64,000 nt of DNA from G963668185 sp963668185 (GCA_963668185.1 OY764162.1:1984001-2048000), one strand, 5' to 3'. Shown: positions 15,755 through 24,503, counted from the first letter of the stretch. Notes: generated by a model from the sequence alone, not told the origin. Numbers and translations are program-made.

Positions 15755-16764
15755 TCGTGGAAGCGATTCAGAGCATGGTGGAGGGCAACGCCCTGTCGGC
15801 GGATGAGGCCGTGGCCGTGATGAACGGGATCATGGACGGCGAGGCCACTCCGGCGCAGCTAAGCGCGTTCGTGACCGCCCTGCGCATGAAGGGCGAGACG
15901 CCTGCCGAAATCGCGGCCATGGTCGGCGTCATGCGCGACCGGTGCCTGCGTGTCGAGGTCGACGGCCCGCTGCTCGACACGTGCGGCACGGGAGGCGACC
16001 ACTCCGGCACGTTCAACGTGTCCACGGCGGCGGCGTTCGTAGTGGCCGGCGCGGGAGTGCGCGTCGCCAAGCACGGCAACCGGGCGGCGTCCGGCGCGAC
16101 CGGCAGCGCGGACGCGCTGGAGGCGCTGGGCGTCAACATAGACCTGAGCCCGGCGTCCGTGGCACGGTGCATCGAGGAGGTCGGCTTCGGATTCATGTTC
16201 GCGCAGCGGTACCATCCGTCGATGCGGTTCGCCGCCGCGCCGCGCCGTGAGATCGGCATCCGCACGGTGTTCAACCTGCTCGGCCCGCTCACCAACCCCG
16301 CGAACGCCGGGTATCGGCTGCTGGGGGTGTCCGACTACAGCCTGGGCCCGATCATGGCGGAGGCGCTCGCGCTGTCCGGCAGCGAAAGCGCGCTCGTGGT
16401 GCGCGGCAGCGACGGCATGGACGAGCTTACGATCGCCGGGCCGTCCACCGTGTGGGAACTGGCCGAAGGCGAGGTGTCCGAGTACGAGGTCACGCCGGAA
16501 GAGTTGGGCCTGACCAGAAGCTCGACCGACGATATCCAAGTAGAGAGCGCGGCTGAGAGCGCGGAGATCATCCGCGACGTGCTCGGCGGCGCGATGGGCC
16601 CGGCGCGCGACATCGTGCTCATGAACGCGGGCGCGGCGCTCGCGGCCGCGGGCGCGTCGGACACCGTGCGTGACGGCGTGGAGATGGCGGCGGAGTCGGT
16701 GGACAGCGGCGCGGCGCACGGGCGGCTGTCGGCGCTGGCCGAACTGAGCCGGACGCTCGACTAG
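15751..16764 (+). CDS. trpD: Anthranilate phosphoribosyltransferase
   Basis: 337 residues. Transfers the phosphoribosyl group of PRPP to anthranilate. Visible motifs: CGTGGDHSGTFNVSTAAAFV (PRPP site), KHGNRAASGATGSADALEAL, FMFAQRYHPSMRFAA, and RTVFNLLGPLTNPA. The ATG at 15751 overlaps the trmO stop by 4 nt; longer readings beginning inside trmO are shadows. A 10-bp gap separates it from the HAD gene. Confidence 0.96.
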   Translation: MIVEAIQSMVEGNALSADEAVAVMNGIMDGEATPAQLSAFVTALRMKGETPAEIAAMVGVMRDRCLRVEVDGPLLDTCGTGGDHSGTFNVSTAAAFVVAGAGVRVAKHGNRAASGATGSADALEALGVNIDLSPASVARCIEEVGFGFMFAQRYHPSMRFAAAPRREIGIRTVFNLLGPLTNPANAGYRLLGVSDYSLGPIMAEALALSGSESALVVRGSDGMDELTIAGPSTVWELAEGEVSEYEVTPEELGLTRSSTDDIQVESAAESAEIIRDVLGGAMGPARDIVLMNAGAALAAAGASDTVRDGVEMAAESVDSGAAHGRLSALAELSRTLD

Positions 16765-16774
16765 GGGCGGGCCA

Positions 16775-17452
16775 GTGAACCCCAACGGCTGGCCATCGTG
16801 CGTGGTGTTCGACTTCGACTACACGCTGGCCGACTCCTCGGAAGGCATTATCGAGAGCATCAACTACGCCCTGCGCGGGCTGGGGTTGCCCGAGGCGGAC
16901 GGCGACGCCATCCGCATGACTATCGGCCTTTCGCTGGACGAATCGCTGGTCGCGCTGGCCGGCGAGCACGAACGGGGCCGCGCGCAGGAGTTCATTGGAC
17001 TGGTCGTCGAGAGGGCCGACGAGGTGATGGCCGACACGATTGTTTTCTACGACTTCGTGCCGGGCGTCGTGGACGCGCTGAGAGCGGCCAACGTCTCGCT
17101 GGGGATCGTGTCGCAGAAGTACAGGCGCAGAATCGAGCATGTCCTTGAGCGTGATGGACTGAGCGGCCGGTTCGACGCGATAGTCGGCGGCGAGGACATG
17201 GTCGCCCTGAAACCGGACCCTCGCGGGCTGCTGACCGTCATAGACAGGCTCGGTTGCCAGCCCGCCGAATCGGTTTACGTCGGGGACACCGTGACCGACG
17301 CGGAGACGGCGCGGCGGGCGAACGTGCCGTTCGTGGCGGTGCTGTCCGGCGTTACGCCGCGCGAGAGTTTCGATGGCCTGCCGGTGCTGGAGATCATTCC
17401 GGACGCGTCCGGGATCATGGACGTGCTGGAACGGCGAGGGAGTTCACTGTGA
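16775..17452 (+). CDS. HAD-family phosphatase within the trp operon
   Basis: 225 residues, phosphoglycolate-phosphatase-like HAD hydrolase. Motif I is VFDFDYTLADS, motif II lies in LGIVSQK, motif III includes the Lys of ALKPDP, and motif IV is VYVGDTVTDAETA. The start is GTG at 16775; the stop overlaps the trpC start (GTGA). The substrate is unknown. Placement between trpD and trpC suggests a role connected to phosphorylated pathway intermediates or their damaged forms, but this is inference. Confidence 0.85.
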   Translation: MNPNGWPSCVVFDFDYTLADSSEGIIESINYALRGLGLPEADGDAIRMTIGLSLDESLVALAGEHERGRAQEFIGLVVERADEVMADTIVFYDFVPGVVDALRAANVSLGIVSQKYRRRIEHVLERDGLSGRFDAIVGGEDMVALKPDPRGLLTVIDRLGCQPAESVYVGDTVTDAETARRANVPFVAVLSGVTPRESFDGLPVLEIIPDASGIMDVLERRGSSL

Positions 17453-18243
17453 GCGCGCCGGACACGCCGGATATCCTCAGGCAGATCGTGGCTGAGAAGC
17501 GGGCAGAAGTGGAGCGCCTCAAGTCGGAGACGCCGGTCTCCGAGCTTGAGCGGCGCATCGGGGCGCGGCCCCTGCCTCACAGCCTGAGCGCCGCGCTCAA
17601 GGGAAGTGGAGTGAACGTCATCGCCGAGGTCAAGAAGGCGTCGCCCTCCAAGGGCCTGCTCCGCGCTGATTTCGACCCGCCCGTGCACGCGAGGTCGTAC
17701 GTGGAGAACGGCGCTGCCGCCGTCTCCGTGCTGACCAACGCTCGTTTCCAGGGGACGATCGAGCACTTGGAGCAGGTGCAGGCAGTGACCTATCCGGCAG
17801 GCCGGCCGGTGCTGCGCAAGGAGTTCATTTTCGATCCGTACCAAGTCGTGGAGGCGCGGGCGCACGGCGCGGATGCGATCCTGCTCATCGTGGCAATGCT
17901 CGCCGAGGTGGAGATCCGGGAACTGATGGGACTGAGCGCGGAGCACGGGATGGAGAGCCTTGTGGAGGTGCACGACGAGCGGGAGCTTGAGGTGGCGCTG
18001 GACGCGGGCGCGGACATCATCGGCATCAACAACCGTGACCTGCGGACGTTTCACACTGACCTGGCGACGACGGACAGGCTGGCCCCGCTCGTTCCCGCCG
18101 CCCAGACCGTGGTCAGCGAGAGCGGCATCGCCTCGCGGGAGGACATCGCGCGGGTGCGGCGCGCGGGCGCGCACGCCGTGCTGGTCGGCGAGAGCCTGAT
18201 GGTGTCCGGCGACCCCGGCGCCGCGCTGAGGGCCCTGCTGTGA
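17449..18243 (+). CDS. trpC: Indole-3-glycerol-phosphate synthase
   Basis: 264 residues from the GTG at 17449, which overlaps the HAD stop. A TIM barrel that closes the indole ring of carboxyphenylamino-deoxyribulose phosphate. Motifs: VIAEVKKASPSKG (catalytic Lys and phosphate contacts), VLRKEFIFDPYQVVEARAHG, DIIGINNRDLRTFHTDL and VSESGIASREDIARV. N-terminal residues 5-30 (DILRQIVAEKRAEVERLK) are the family's usual helical extension. It shares a GTGA overlap with trpF. Confidence 0.95.
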   Translation: MSAPDTPDILRQIVAEKRAEVERLKSETPVSELERRIGARPLPHSLSAALKGSGVNVIAEVKKASPSKGLLRADFDPPVHARSYVENGAAAVSVLTNARFQGTIEHLEQVQAVTYPAGRPVLRKEFIFDPYQVVEARAHGADAILLIVAMLAEVEIRELMGLSAEHGMESLVEVHDERELEVALDAGADIIGINNRDLRTFHTDLATTDRLAPLVPAAQTVVSESGIASREDIARVRRAGAHAVLVGESLMVSGDPGAALRALL

Positions 18244-18923
18244 CCAGGTTCAAGATATGCGGCGTGCGTAGCGCCGATCACGCGCTCGCGGCGGCGGATG
18301 CCGGGGCGTCCTTCATGGGCTTCGTGTTCGTTGAGGGGGTGCGCCGCCAGCTTGCCGTTGACGAGGCGCGGACCATCATCGGCGAGTACCGCGCCCGGCA
18401 AGGCGGCGCGCTAGGTCCGGGCCTCGTCGGGCTGTTCGCGGACCAGCCGGCGGCGTTCGTGGCCGATGTCGTCGAGCGGTGCGGGCTGGACTACGTGCAG
18501 CTATGCGGCTCCGAGGACGCGGACTACTGGGGCCGGATGCCCGTGCCCGTCCTGCGTGCGGTGCGCGTCAAAGACGACGGCGACCTGGACGCCGTTGTCA
18601 GCGACACTATCCAGCGCGTGCGGGAAATCGCCGACCACGGCCAGACGCCTCATCTCGACACCTTCCGGCCTGAACAGCCCGGCGGGACCGGCCATACCTT
18701 CGACTGGGCCATCGCCGCAGCCGTTGCTGAGAAGTTCGAAGTCATCCTCGCCGGCGGCCTCACGCCGGAAAACGTCGGCGCGGCCATCGCCGCCGCACGC
18801 CCGTGGTGCGTGGACGTGTCGAGCGGCGTGGAGACGGACGGCGTGAAGGACCCGGCCAGGATCAGCGCGTTCGCCGAAGCTGTGCGGGCCGTGGACGCCG
18901 GGCTGGCCTCCTCGCAAAGTTAA
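18240..18923 (+). CDS. trpF: Phosphoribosylanthranilate isomerase
   Basis: 227 residues. Catalyses the Amadori rearrangement between the TrpD and TrpC steps. The catalytic Cys lies in FKICGVRSADHA, with FVEGVRRQL, VQLCGSED and LAGGLTPENVGAAI further on; DVSSGVETDGVKD is the C-terminal phosphate site. It starts at GTG within a 4-nt overlap with trpC and is the last gene of the operon; the next gene is an unrelated hydrolase 90 bp on. trpB and trpA are not in this window. Confidence 0.95.
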   Translation: MTRFKICGVRSADHALAAADAGASFMGFVFVEGVRRQLAVDEARTIIGEYRARQGGALGPGLVGLFADQPAAFVADVVERCGLDYVQLCGSEDADYWGRMPVPVLRAVRVKDDGDLDAVVSDTIQRVREIADHGQTPHLDTFRPEQPGGTGHTFDWAIAAAVAEKFEVILAGGLTPENVGAAIAAARPWCVDVSSGVETDGVKDPARISAFAEAVRAVDAGLASSQS

Positions 18924-19013
18924 GACGCGTTTTCACCGCAGGCTCGCTCGGTCTTGTTATCTGCGCCCCCAGGCCATATTCTGGCAGGCGCATTCCAAGA
19001 TGGAGATTTGAGC

Positions 19014-21062
19014 ATGGCAGAGAGAACATACTCAGGTTATTGGCCAATGGCCGTCGGCGCGGACGGCATCGCCTTCGTAAAGAACATCATGGCGCCCACA
19101 CGCGACGGCACGAAGCTCGCGTTGGACATCCACCTGCCGGCCGGTGAAGGCCCGTGGCCGGTGATCCTCACGTACATCCCGTATCGCAAGGACGACCAGG
19201 AGCCGCTCGCCGGGATGCAGTACCACTGGGCGCAGCACGGCTACGTCGGCGCGCGCGTCGACTGCCGGGGCACCGGCTCCAGCGAGGGCATGAACGACGA
19301 CGAGTACCGCCCGGTGGAGCACCGCGACGGGTACGACGTGATCGAGTGGATCGCCGAGCAGGACTGGTGCGACGGCAAGGTCGCCATGACCGGCGGCTCG
19401 TACGGCGGGTTTTCGAGCGTGCAGGTCGCCGCGCTGGCGCCGCCGCACCTGGAGACGATCATCCCCTGGAACTACACCGACGATCGCTACACTGACGACT
19501 GCCACTATCGCGGCGGCGCATGGCGCTGCTACTACGATATCGGCGCGTACGGCTGCTCGATGATCGGCATGAACTCGATGCCGCCCTACCCTGAGTACAG
19601 CGGCGACCGCTGGGCCGAGATCTGGGAAGAGCACCTGGAGCAGAACAACCCGTACCTGCTCACGTGGCTGGCCAACCAGAAGGACGGCGAGTACTGGCGC
19701 CCCGGCAGCATCAGGGGCCGGTACGACCACCTGAAGGCGTCGGCGCTGCTCATCGGCGGATGGCGCGACGGATACTGCAACGCGCCGCTCAGGACGTCGC
19801 AGCACATGACCGCGCCCGCCAAGGTGCTCATCGGCCCGTGGAACCACTCCGGGCCGGACTGCGAGACGCCCGGCCCGTCACTCGCGCGCGAGCACCTCAC
19901 CGTGCGGTGGTGCGACTACTGGCTCAAGGGCATCGACAACGGCATCGCGGACGAGCCGGACATCAACGTGTACATGCAGACGTTCGACGTGCCGGACGCG
20001 TACCGCACGCACACCTCAGGCTACTGGCGCTGCGAGCCGGAGTTCCCCATCCCCGGCGGCAGCACGAAGCGAATGGACCTGGGAAGCGACCTCGCGCCGA
20101 CCAGCCCGGACATGATGCGCGACGGCTACGAGGAGTACGAGTACAGGCCGTCCGTCGGCATAGCGAGCGGCCTCTGGAGCGCGGGCGTGCCCTTCAGCCT
20201 GCCCAGCGACCAGCGGGTGGACGAGATCTACTCGGCCAACTACACGTCCGAACCTCTGGACGAGCCGCTGGAGATCATCGGCATGGGCAAGGCGGTTATC
20301 CACGTAAGCTCTACCGCGCCCGTCATGGCGTTCGTGGCCCGGCTCTCGGACGTCGCGCCGGACGGCACGAGCGCGCAGGCGACGATCGGCGTGCTGAACG
20401 GTACGCGCCGCAACTCGCTCACCGACCCGGAGCCGATGGAGCCGGGCGAGATCTACGAGCTTCACGTGGACCTGGACGCGACAGCATGGCGCTTCGAGCG
20501 CGGGCACCGGATACGGCTGTCGATCAGCAGCGCGGACTTCCCGAACCTGTGGCCCACCCCGTACAACGGCACGAACCGCGTGTACCGGGACGCCGGACAT
20601 GAGTCGTACCTCGAACTGCCGGTCGTGCCCACGCGGGAGGCAGCGCCAGGCGAGCTCCCGCCGGACGAGATGGAGTACGAACTCTCGGCCAACCCGCGAA
20701 GGTACCCGGAGGCTTCGCCTCGCGTGGTGCCCTGGGAGATCACGCAGGACATGATGCGGGACCGGACCGGCCTGAGGATCAGTCAGGTGGGCGAGACCAG
20801 GGCGAGCGCGGACATGACGGTGAAGATGGAGTCCAACCTGGAGGTGTGGGCGAACAACAGCAACCCCGCCGACACCACGGCGATCGGCCAGCACCTCCGC
20901 ACGATCACGCGGACGGACAGCGTGATCAACGTGGACACGTCCGCGAACGTCCGCAGCACCGAGGCGGCGATCCACGTCTCCATCGAGCTGGACGTCCGCA
21001 TCAACGGACTGCCGCACCACCAGCGCCGCTGGGTGGAGACGTTCAAGCGGGAACTGCTGTGA
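19014..21062 (+). CDS. CocE/NonD-family hydrolase (peptidase S15-like)
   Basis: 682 residues from the ATG at 19014, with GGAG eight bases upstream. The alpha/beta-hydrolase core has the oxyanion/acid region DCRGTGSSEGMNDDEYRPVE, the nucleophile elbow GGSYGGFSSVQ, and a late His in IGPWNHSGPD. The C-terminal jelly-roll domain (VIHVSSTAPVMAFVARLSDV, RIRLSISSADFPNLWP) is the usual X-Pro dipeptidyl-peptidase/CocE partner domain. Members hydrolyse esters or acyl bonds of small molecules and peptides; substrate unknown. The cytoplasm is likely because no signal peptide is seen. An R1 repeat follows the stop. Confidence 0.88.
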   Translation: MAERTYSGYWPMAVGADGIAFVKNIMAPTRDGTKLALDIHLPAGEGPWPVILTYIPYRKDDQEPLAGMQYHWAQHGYVGARVDCRGTGSSEGMNDDEYRPVEHRDGYDVIEWIAEQDWCDGKVAMTGGSYGGFSSVQVAALAPPHLETIIPWNYTDDRYTDDCHYRGGAWRCYYDIGAYGCSMIGMNSMPPYPEYSGDRWAEIWEEHLEQNNPYLLTWLANQKDGEYWRPGSIRGRYDHLKASALLIGGWRDGYCNAPLRTSQHMTAPAKVLIGPWNHSGPDCETPGPSLAREHLTVRWCDYWLKGIDNGIADEPDINVYMQTFDVPDAYRTHTSGYWRCEPEFPIPGGSTKRMDLGSDLAPTSPDMMRDGYEEYEYRPSVGIASGLWSAGVPFSLPSDQRVDEIYSANYTSEPLDEPLEIIGMGKAVIHVSSTAPVMAFVARLSDVAPDGTSAQATIGVLNGTRRNSLTDPEPMEPGEIYELHVDLDATAWRFERGHRIRLSISSADFPNLWPTPYNGTNRVYRDAGHESYLELPVVPTREAAPGELPPDEMEYELSANPRRYPEASPRVVPWEITQDMMRDRTGLRISQVGETRASADMTVKMESNLEVWANNSNPADTTAIGQHLRTITRTDSVINVDTSANVRSTEAAIHVSIELDVRINGLPHHQRRWVETFKRELL

Positions 21063-21077
21063 TCGGGGGCGTGCGCG

Positions 21078-21103
21078 CCCTTCGACAGGCTCAGGGCGAA
21101 CGG
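21078..21103 (+). repeat. R1 repeat downstream of the CocE-like gene
   Basis: Complete R1 element starting 16 bp after the stop codon. The sequence then continues ACTTGCATATCGCGGAGTC and TGAAC, a joined motif seen again at 55490-55515. Confidence 0.8.
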
Positions 21104-21233
21104 ACTTGCATATCGCGGAGTCTGAACAGAGGAAAGCGGGGCCTGCCCCAAACCGCTCATAGCGTGTAAAATTCAGTGGTCGGCGACGCACGCCGCCGGC
21201 GAGGAAAATACAGAACCGGAGGACGAACCTGAA

Positions 21234-22481
21234 ATGGCACAGACGCTAGAGATCGAGGGCCTCAAGAAGCGGCATCTGCCGATCAACCTGAGGCAGAGCG
21301 GGAACAGCGACGCGCAGATGCTGATCTCGACCCGCATACGCAAGTCCCCGTGGTGGCACATGTCCAAGGCTGCGGGCTGCTGGGCGTACACCACGTACAA
21401 CCACATGTACCACCCTAGGGCGTACATCAAGCCCGAGGACGGCGGCCTGTTCGAGGAGTACAAGTACCTCACGGAGCACGTCAGCATGTGGGATGTGGCG
21501 GTCGAGCGGCAGATCATGGTCAAGGGTCCGGACGCCGCCGCCTTCGTGGACCTGCTCATCACGCGCGACGTGGAGACCAGGGTGCCGCCGATGCAGGCGC
21601 GCTACGTCATCCTCTGCAACCAGTACGGCGGCATCATCAACGACCCGGTGCTGCTTCGCGTGGCGGACGACGAGTTCTGGTTCAGCATCTCAGACTCTGA
21701 CGTGCTGCTCTGGGCTCAGGGCGTGAACTCGTCGGGCAAGTACAACGTGGACATCCACGAGATCGATGTCTCCCCCGTCCAGATCCAGGGCCCCAAGTCC
21801 GTGAACCTGGTGGAGAAGATGGTCGGCTCGCACGTCCGCGAAATGCCGTACTACACGCTGATCCACGACGAGGTGAACGGCCACAAGGTCACGATCTCCC
21901 GGACCGGCTTCTCGGCGGAGGTGGGCTTCGAGATCTACCTGCACGACGCCATGATCCACGCCGACGACGTGTGGCCGTACATCTTGGAGCAGGGCGAGGA
22001 GTTCAACCTCGGCGTGATCGCGCCCAGCCACAGCAGGCGCCTCGAGGCCGGCATCCTCTCATACGGCCAGGACATGGACATCGAGAGCAACCCGTTCGAA
22101 GTCCGGCTCGGCTGGCAGGTGGACTTGGAGAAGGGCGACTTCATCGGCAAGGAAGCCCTCACGAAGATCAAGGAAGAGGGCGTCAACCAGCGCCTCGTCG
22201 GCCTGAAGCTCGGCGGCGAGCCGATCATCTGGTACAACGAGGACTTCTACCTCGTGAAGGACAACGACTCCGGCGCGGACGTGGGCTACGTGACGAGCGC
22301 GTTCTGGTCGCCCAACCAGGAGTCCAACATCGCGCTAGCCGCCATGCCCCGGTCGCACTGGAGGCGCGGCACGAAGGTCAAGGTGCAGCTGCCCGGCGAC
22401 GGCATCGTGGACGCCGAGGTCGTGCGCGTCCCGTTCGTCGACCCGGACAAGGAACTCCCCAAGACCGAATTGGCGAGCTAG
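21234..22481 (+). CDS. Aminomethyltransferase (GcvT/DmdA-like) family protein
   Basis: 415 residues. The N-terminus has TRIRKSPWWHMSKAAGCWAY then TTYNHMYHPRAY, an arrangement reminiscent of dimethylsulfoniopropionate demethylase DmdA and other tetrahydrofolate-linked demethylases. The core follows the GcvT pattern: VKGPDAAAFVDLLITRDV, LCNQYGGIINDPVL, ISRTGFSAEVGFEIYL and the C-terminal GCV_T_C barrel (LVGLKLGG). It probably moves a one-carbon unit from an amine or sulfur compound to tetrahydrofolate. Specificity cannot be set from sequence alone. It stands alone, with GGAGG before the ATG and a strong hairpin just after the stop. Confidence 0.82.
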   Translation: MAQTLEIEGLKKRHLPINLRQSGNSDAQMLISTRIRKSPWWHMSKAAGCWAYTTYNHMYHPRAYIKPEDGGLFEEYKYLTEHVSMWDVAVERQIMVKGPDAAAFVDLLITRDVETRVPPMQARYVILCNQYGGIINDPVLLRVADDEFWFSISDSDVLLWAQGVNSSGKYNVDIHEIDVSPVQIQGPKSVNLVEKMVGSHVREMPYYTLIHDEVNGHKVTISRTGFSAEVGFEIYLHDAMIHADDVWPYILEQGEEFNLGVIAPSHSRRLEAGILSYGQDMDIESNPFEVRLGWQVDLEKGDFIGKEALTKIKEEGVNQRLVGLKLGGEPIIWYNEDFYLVKDNDSGADVGYVTSAFWSPNQESNIALAAMPRSHWRRGTKVKVQLPGDGIVDAEVVRVPFVDPDKELPKTELAS

Positions 22482-22497
22482 GGAACGAGTCTTTCAT

Positions 22498-22533
22498 GCG
22501 CGGCCCCGCGGCCGAAGCGCCGCGGGGCCGCGC
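22498..22533. terminator. 15-bp GC hairpin after the aminomethyltransferase gene
   Basis: A perfect inverted repeat with arms at 22498-22512 and 22519-22533 and a 6-base loop, 17 bp after the stop. There is no T-run, so it is either a rho-type or stability hairpin, or a bidirectional roadblock. Confidence 0.6.
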
Positions 22534-22582
22534 GGTGTCGATAAGCATCAACCCAGGGAAGTTCAGGAAGCGGCGAGAGGCG

Positions 22583-22678
22583 ATGAAGATCGTCGGGATA
22601 GGCAGGGATCCTGACCCCTATGCGTCAATAAGACACGACGACTACCTGGCGATGCAGGACCCGCATGGCCGATTCTGA
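22583..22678 (+). CDS. Possible 31-residue ORF of unknown function
   Basis: A short frame, MKIVGIGRDPDPYASIRHDD and eleven more residues, sits between the hairpin and the deaminase gene. GAGAGG lies close before the ATG. There is no recognised relative, and it may be chance or a relic. Confidence 0.2.
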   Translation: MKIVGIGRDPDPYASIRHDDYLAMQDPHGRF

Positions 22679-22712
22679 CCGTGTTTTGATAGACACGATC
22701 AAGGAGGCTGCC

Positions 22713-23213
22713 ATGAGCATTGACGAAAGCATGATGGCGCGGGCTTTGGATCTGGCCCGAACCGCCGAAGCCCACGGCGACGTACCCGTGGCGGCCATCG
22801 TCGCGAAGGATGGCGAAGTTGTCGGGCAGAGCGAGCCGCGAACCATGGTCGATGGCGATCCCACCGCACACGCCGAGGTGCTCGCCTTGCGTAACGCCGC
22901 CGCGACCCTTGGGACTCCGTACCTCGCCGGCTGCACGATGTACGGCACCTACGAGCCCTGCCCCATGTGCTGCGGCGCGATCATGAACTCCGGCATAGAG
23001 ACGCTGGTGCTCGGAGGACGGTTCGAGGGCGAGCATCGCACTTACGGCAACTACTCGGTGTCACGAATGCTGGAGATGGCCGGCGCGAGCGAGCGAATCG
23101 AGCTTGTCGAGGGTGTGATGCGAGGCGAATGCGAGACGTTGTTCACTCCCGAGAAGCGCGACGAGTGGCTGGACCGGATGCGCGGAGAGAACCCCGGCTG
23201 GGGCAACCAGTAG
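22713..23213 (+). CDS. Nucleoside/base deaminase (CDA superfamily)
   Basis: 166 residues. Zinc deaminase with HAE (DPTAHAEVLALRNAA) and PCPMC (YEPCPMCCGAIMNSG), the signature of TadA, guanine deaminase and related enzymes. VPVAAIVAKDGEVVGQ is the usual N-terminal strand pair. The ATG at 22713 is preferred because AAGGAGG lies six bases before it; a start at 22665 would ignore that site. The C-terminal part (FTPEKRDEWLDRMRGENPGW) differs from TadA, so a free base or nucleoside substrate is more likely than tRNA. Confidence 0.85.
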   Translation: MSIDESMMARALDLARTAEAHGDVPVAAIVAKDGEVVGQSEPRTMVDGDPTAHAEVLALRNAAATLGTPYLAGCTMYGTYEPCPMCCGAIMNSGIETLVLGGRFEGEHRTYGNYSVSRMLEMAGASERIELVEGVMRGECETLFTPEKRDEWLDRMRGENPGWGNQ

Positions 23214-23231
23214 AGCCAGTATCTGGAAGCA

Positions 23232-23738
23232 ATGGTCAAGAGAATCCGGCTTCCCCACGAAGGCGAAGAGGTAGATCGCCTTATCCAGCAGATCAGGGAC
23301 GCCGTCTTGGAGACGCGAACGACCATAATCGCCGGGGCAGAGGTCGCGTACTCGATCTGCGATCCGTGGCCGCTTGAACCCGAGCCTGCGATGCACGACC
23401 ACTACGGCAACATCTATGTGCCCGGGAGCCGCTTCCGCGCGGACGCGATGCGTGCGGATCTGAGCGCGTTCCACGAGCACGTCGAGGTCCAACACAAGCG
23501 GGCCGGCAGGTCTCACTCATACGCACACCGGCGCGCGCTGCTACTGGAGCTGCTGGCGGCCAGGGACATCTACGACGAGGACGGCCTGAGGGAGTACGTC
23601 CGTTACAGGGTGTTCAACTATCCGGCCTGGAAAATCCCGGACAGAAGCGCCGTAGTGAGAGAGCTATGTGAGCTTCTGGCAGCCGGACGCCCGCTGAGGG
23701 GGAAGCTGATCGAAGTCTTCACAAGAACGAAGATGTAG
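23232..23738 (+). CDS. Hypothetical protein
   Basis: 168 residues, charged and His-rich in the middle (FHEHVEVQHKRAGRSHSYAH), with no membrane segment or signal peptide. A late segment reads YVRYRVFNYPAWKIPDRSAV. The gene starts 18 bp after the deaminase stop and may be co-transcribed with it. No family is recognised. Confidence 0.6.
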   Translation: MVKRIRLPHEGEEVDRLIQQIRDAVLETRTTIIAGAEVAYSICDPWPLEPEPAMHDHYGNIYVPGSRFRADAMRADLSAFHEHVEVQHKRAGRSHSYAHRRALLLELLAARDIYDEDGLREYVRYRVFNYPAWKIPDRSAVVRELCELLAAGRPLRGKLIEVFTRTKM

Positions 23739-23765
23739 AGATCACACCCTATTGCCCGCAGGCAC

Positions 23766-24146
23766 TCACCAGACGGACTGGGCGTAGTAGGATCGAATTC
23801 TGGTGTCAGACGTTACGAGTGGGCAGCCGTGGAGCGTTGCGGTTGCCACGATGACGCGGTCGGCGGGATCGTTGTGGTCCCAGTCCAGTTCTAGGCTCTC
23901 AACCCACGTTGGCGTATCTACAGCAAACAGTTCGACACGATCCACTCGTGAAAGCCCATTGGCAAACTCCCTTAGTGAAAGTGGCAGACGGAGTCTGTTC
24001 TTCCTGGACTTGATGCCAATCTCCCAGATGGAGATCGAACTGACGACGATGCGATCAGAATCTGAAATCGCTTGGGCCGCTGTCGATGACAGCCTTTCGC
24101 GGTCGAGTGTCCAGAAAACTAGGGCGGACGTATCCAGGAGGATCAC
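23766..24146 (-). CDS. vapC: PIN-domain toxin (VapC type)
   Basis: 126 residues from the GTG at 24146, which gives the typical N-terminus VILLDTSALVFWTLD and a GTGA overlap with the antitoxin stop; an ATG 15 bases further upstream (24161) is the alternative. PIN-domain acidic residues are visible: Asp in LLDTSA, Glu in SISIWEIGIKS, and Asp residues in NDPADRVIVATA and VTSDTRI. VapC toxins are Mg-dependent RNases that cut tRNA or rRNA. The Phd-like gene immediately upstream should be its antitoxin. Confidence 0.87.
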   Translation of the reverse strand: MILLDTSALVFWTLDRERLSSTAAQAISDSDRIVVSSISIWEIGIKSRKNRLRLPLSLREFANGLSRVDRVELFAVDTPTWVESLELDWDHNDPADRVIVATATLHGCPLVTSDTRIRSYYAQSVW

Positions 24147-24376
24147 AGGACATCTGCCCACTCGTCCGTGGTTGGAGTGTCAATGTCCTCGTAGTAAATC
24201 GGCTTTCGCTGCACTGAGCCAAAAACGTCCTCAACTGTACCCTTGCCTGAGATGGGCATGATGCGGAGCACCGGTCGGTCCCGGTCGGTAACGACCAGTT
24301 CTTCACCACTGGCCTCTACTTCTCGGAACACCCGGAGCATGTTGGCCTTTAGCTTGCTCTTTGAGATTGTTTGCAT
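24143..24376 (-). CDS. Phd/YefM-family antitoxin
   Basis: 77 residues. The N-terminus QTISKSKLKANMLRVFREVE and the strand GEELVVTDRDRPVLRIMPI are typical of Phd/YefM DNA-binding antitoxins. The C-terminus (DEWADVL) is acidic and would block the toxin. It precedes vapC with a 4-nt overlap and probably represses its own promoter. Confidence 0.85.
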   Translation of the reverse strand: MQTISKSKLKANMLRVFREVEASGEELVVTDRDRPVLRIMPISGKGTVEDVFGSVQRKPIYYEDIDTPTTDEWADVL

Positions 24377-24466
24377 TTCTACCCCGGCAGATACATAGTG
24401 GCCCTGGTCATAACTAGGGTCATATATTACATCCCACTCCTGCGACCGTCAACTTACACTCGCTCC

Positions 24467-24503
24467 CGCATGCGTTCGTTGTACTGCCACCAGTCGAGCG
24501 GCT
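24467..24503. pseudogene. Duplicated 3' end of the amine oxidase gene (left copy A')
   Basis: A 37-bp segment matching 25226-25262 at 34 of 37 positions in the same orientation. On the minus strand it can be read as PLDWWQYNERMRERV and stop, against PLDWWRYNERMRPGRAS in the intact amine oxidase. It looks like a gene-end remnant. Confidence 0.7.

Noticed and set aside
19014..22481. CocE-like hydrolase and aminomethyltransferase as one operon
   Set aside because: A 171-bp gap with an R1 repeat separates them and each has its own leader, so shared transcription is not supported.
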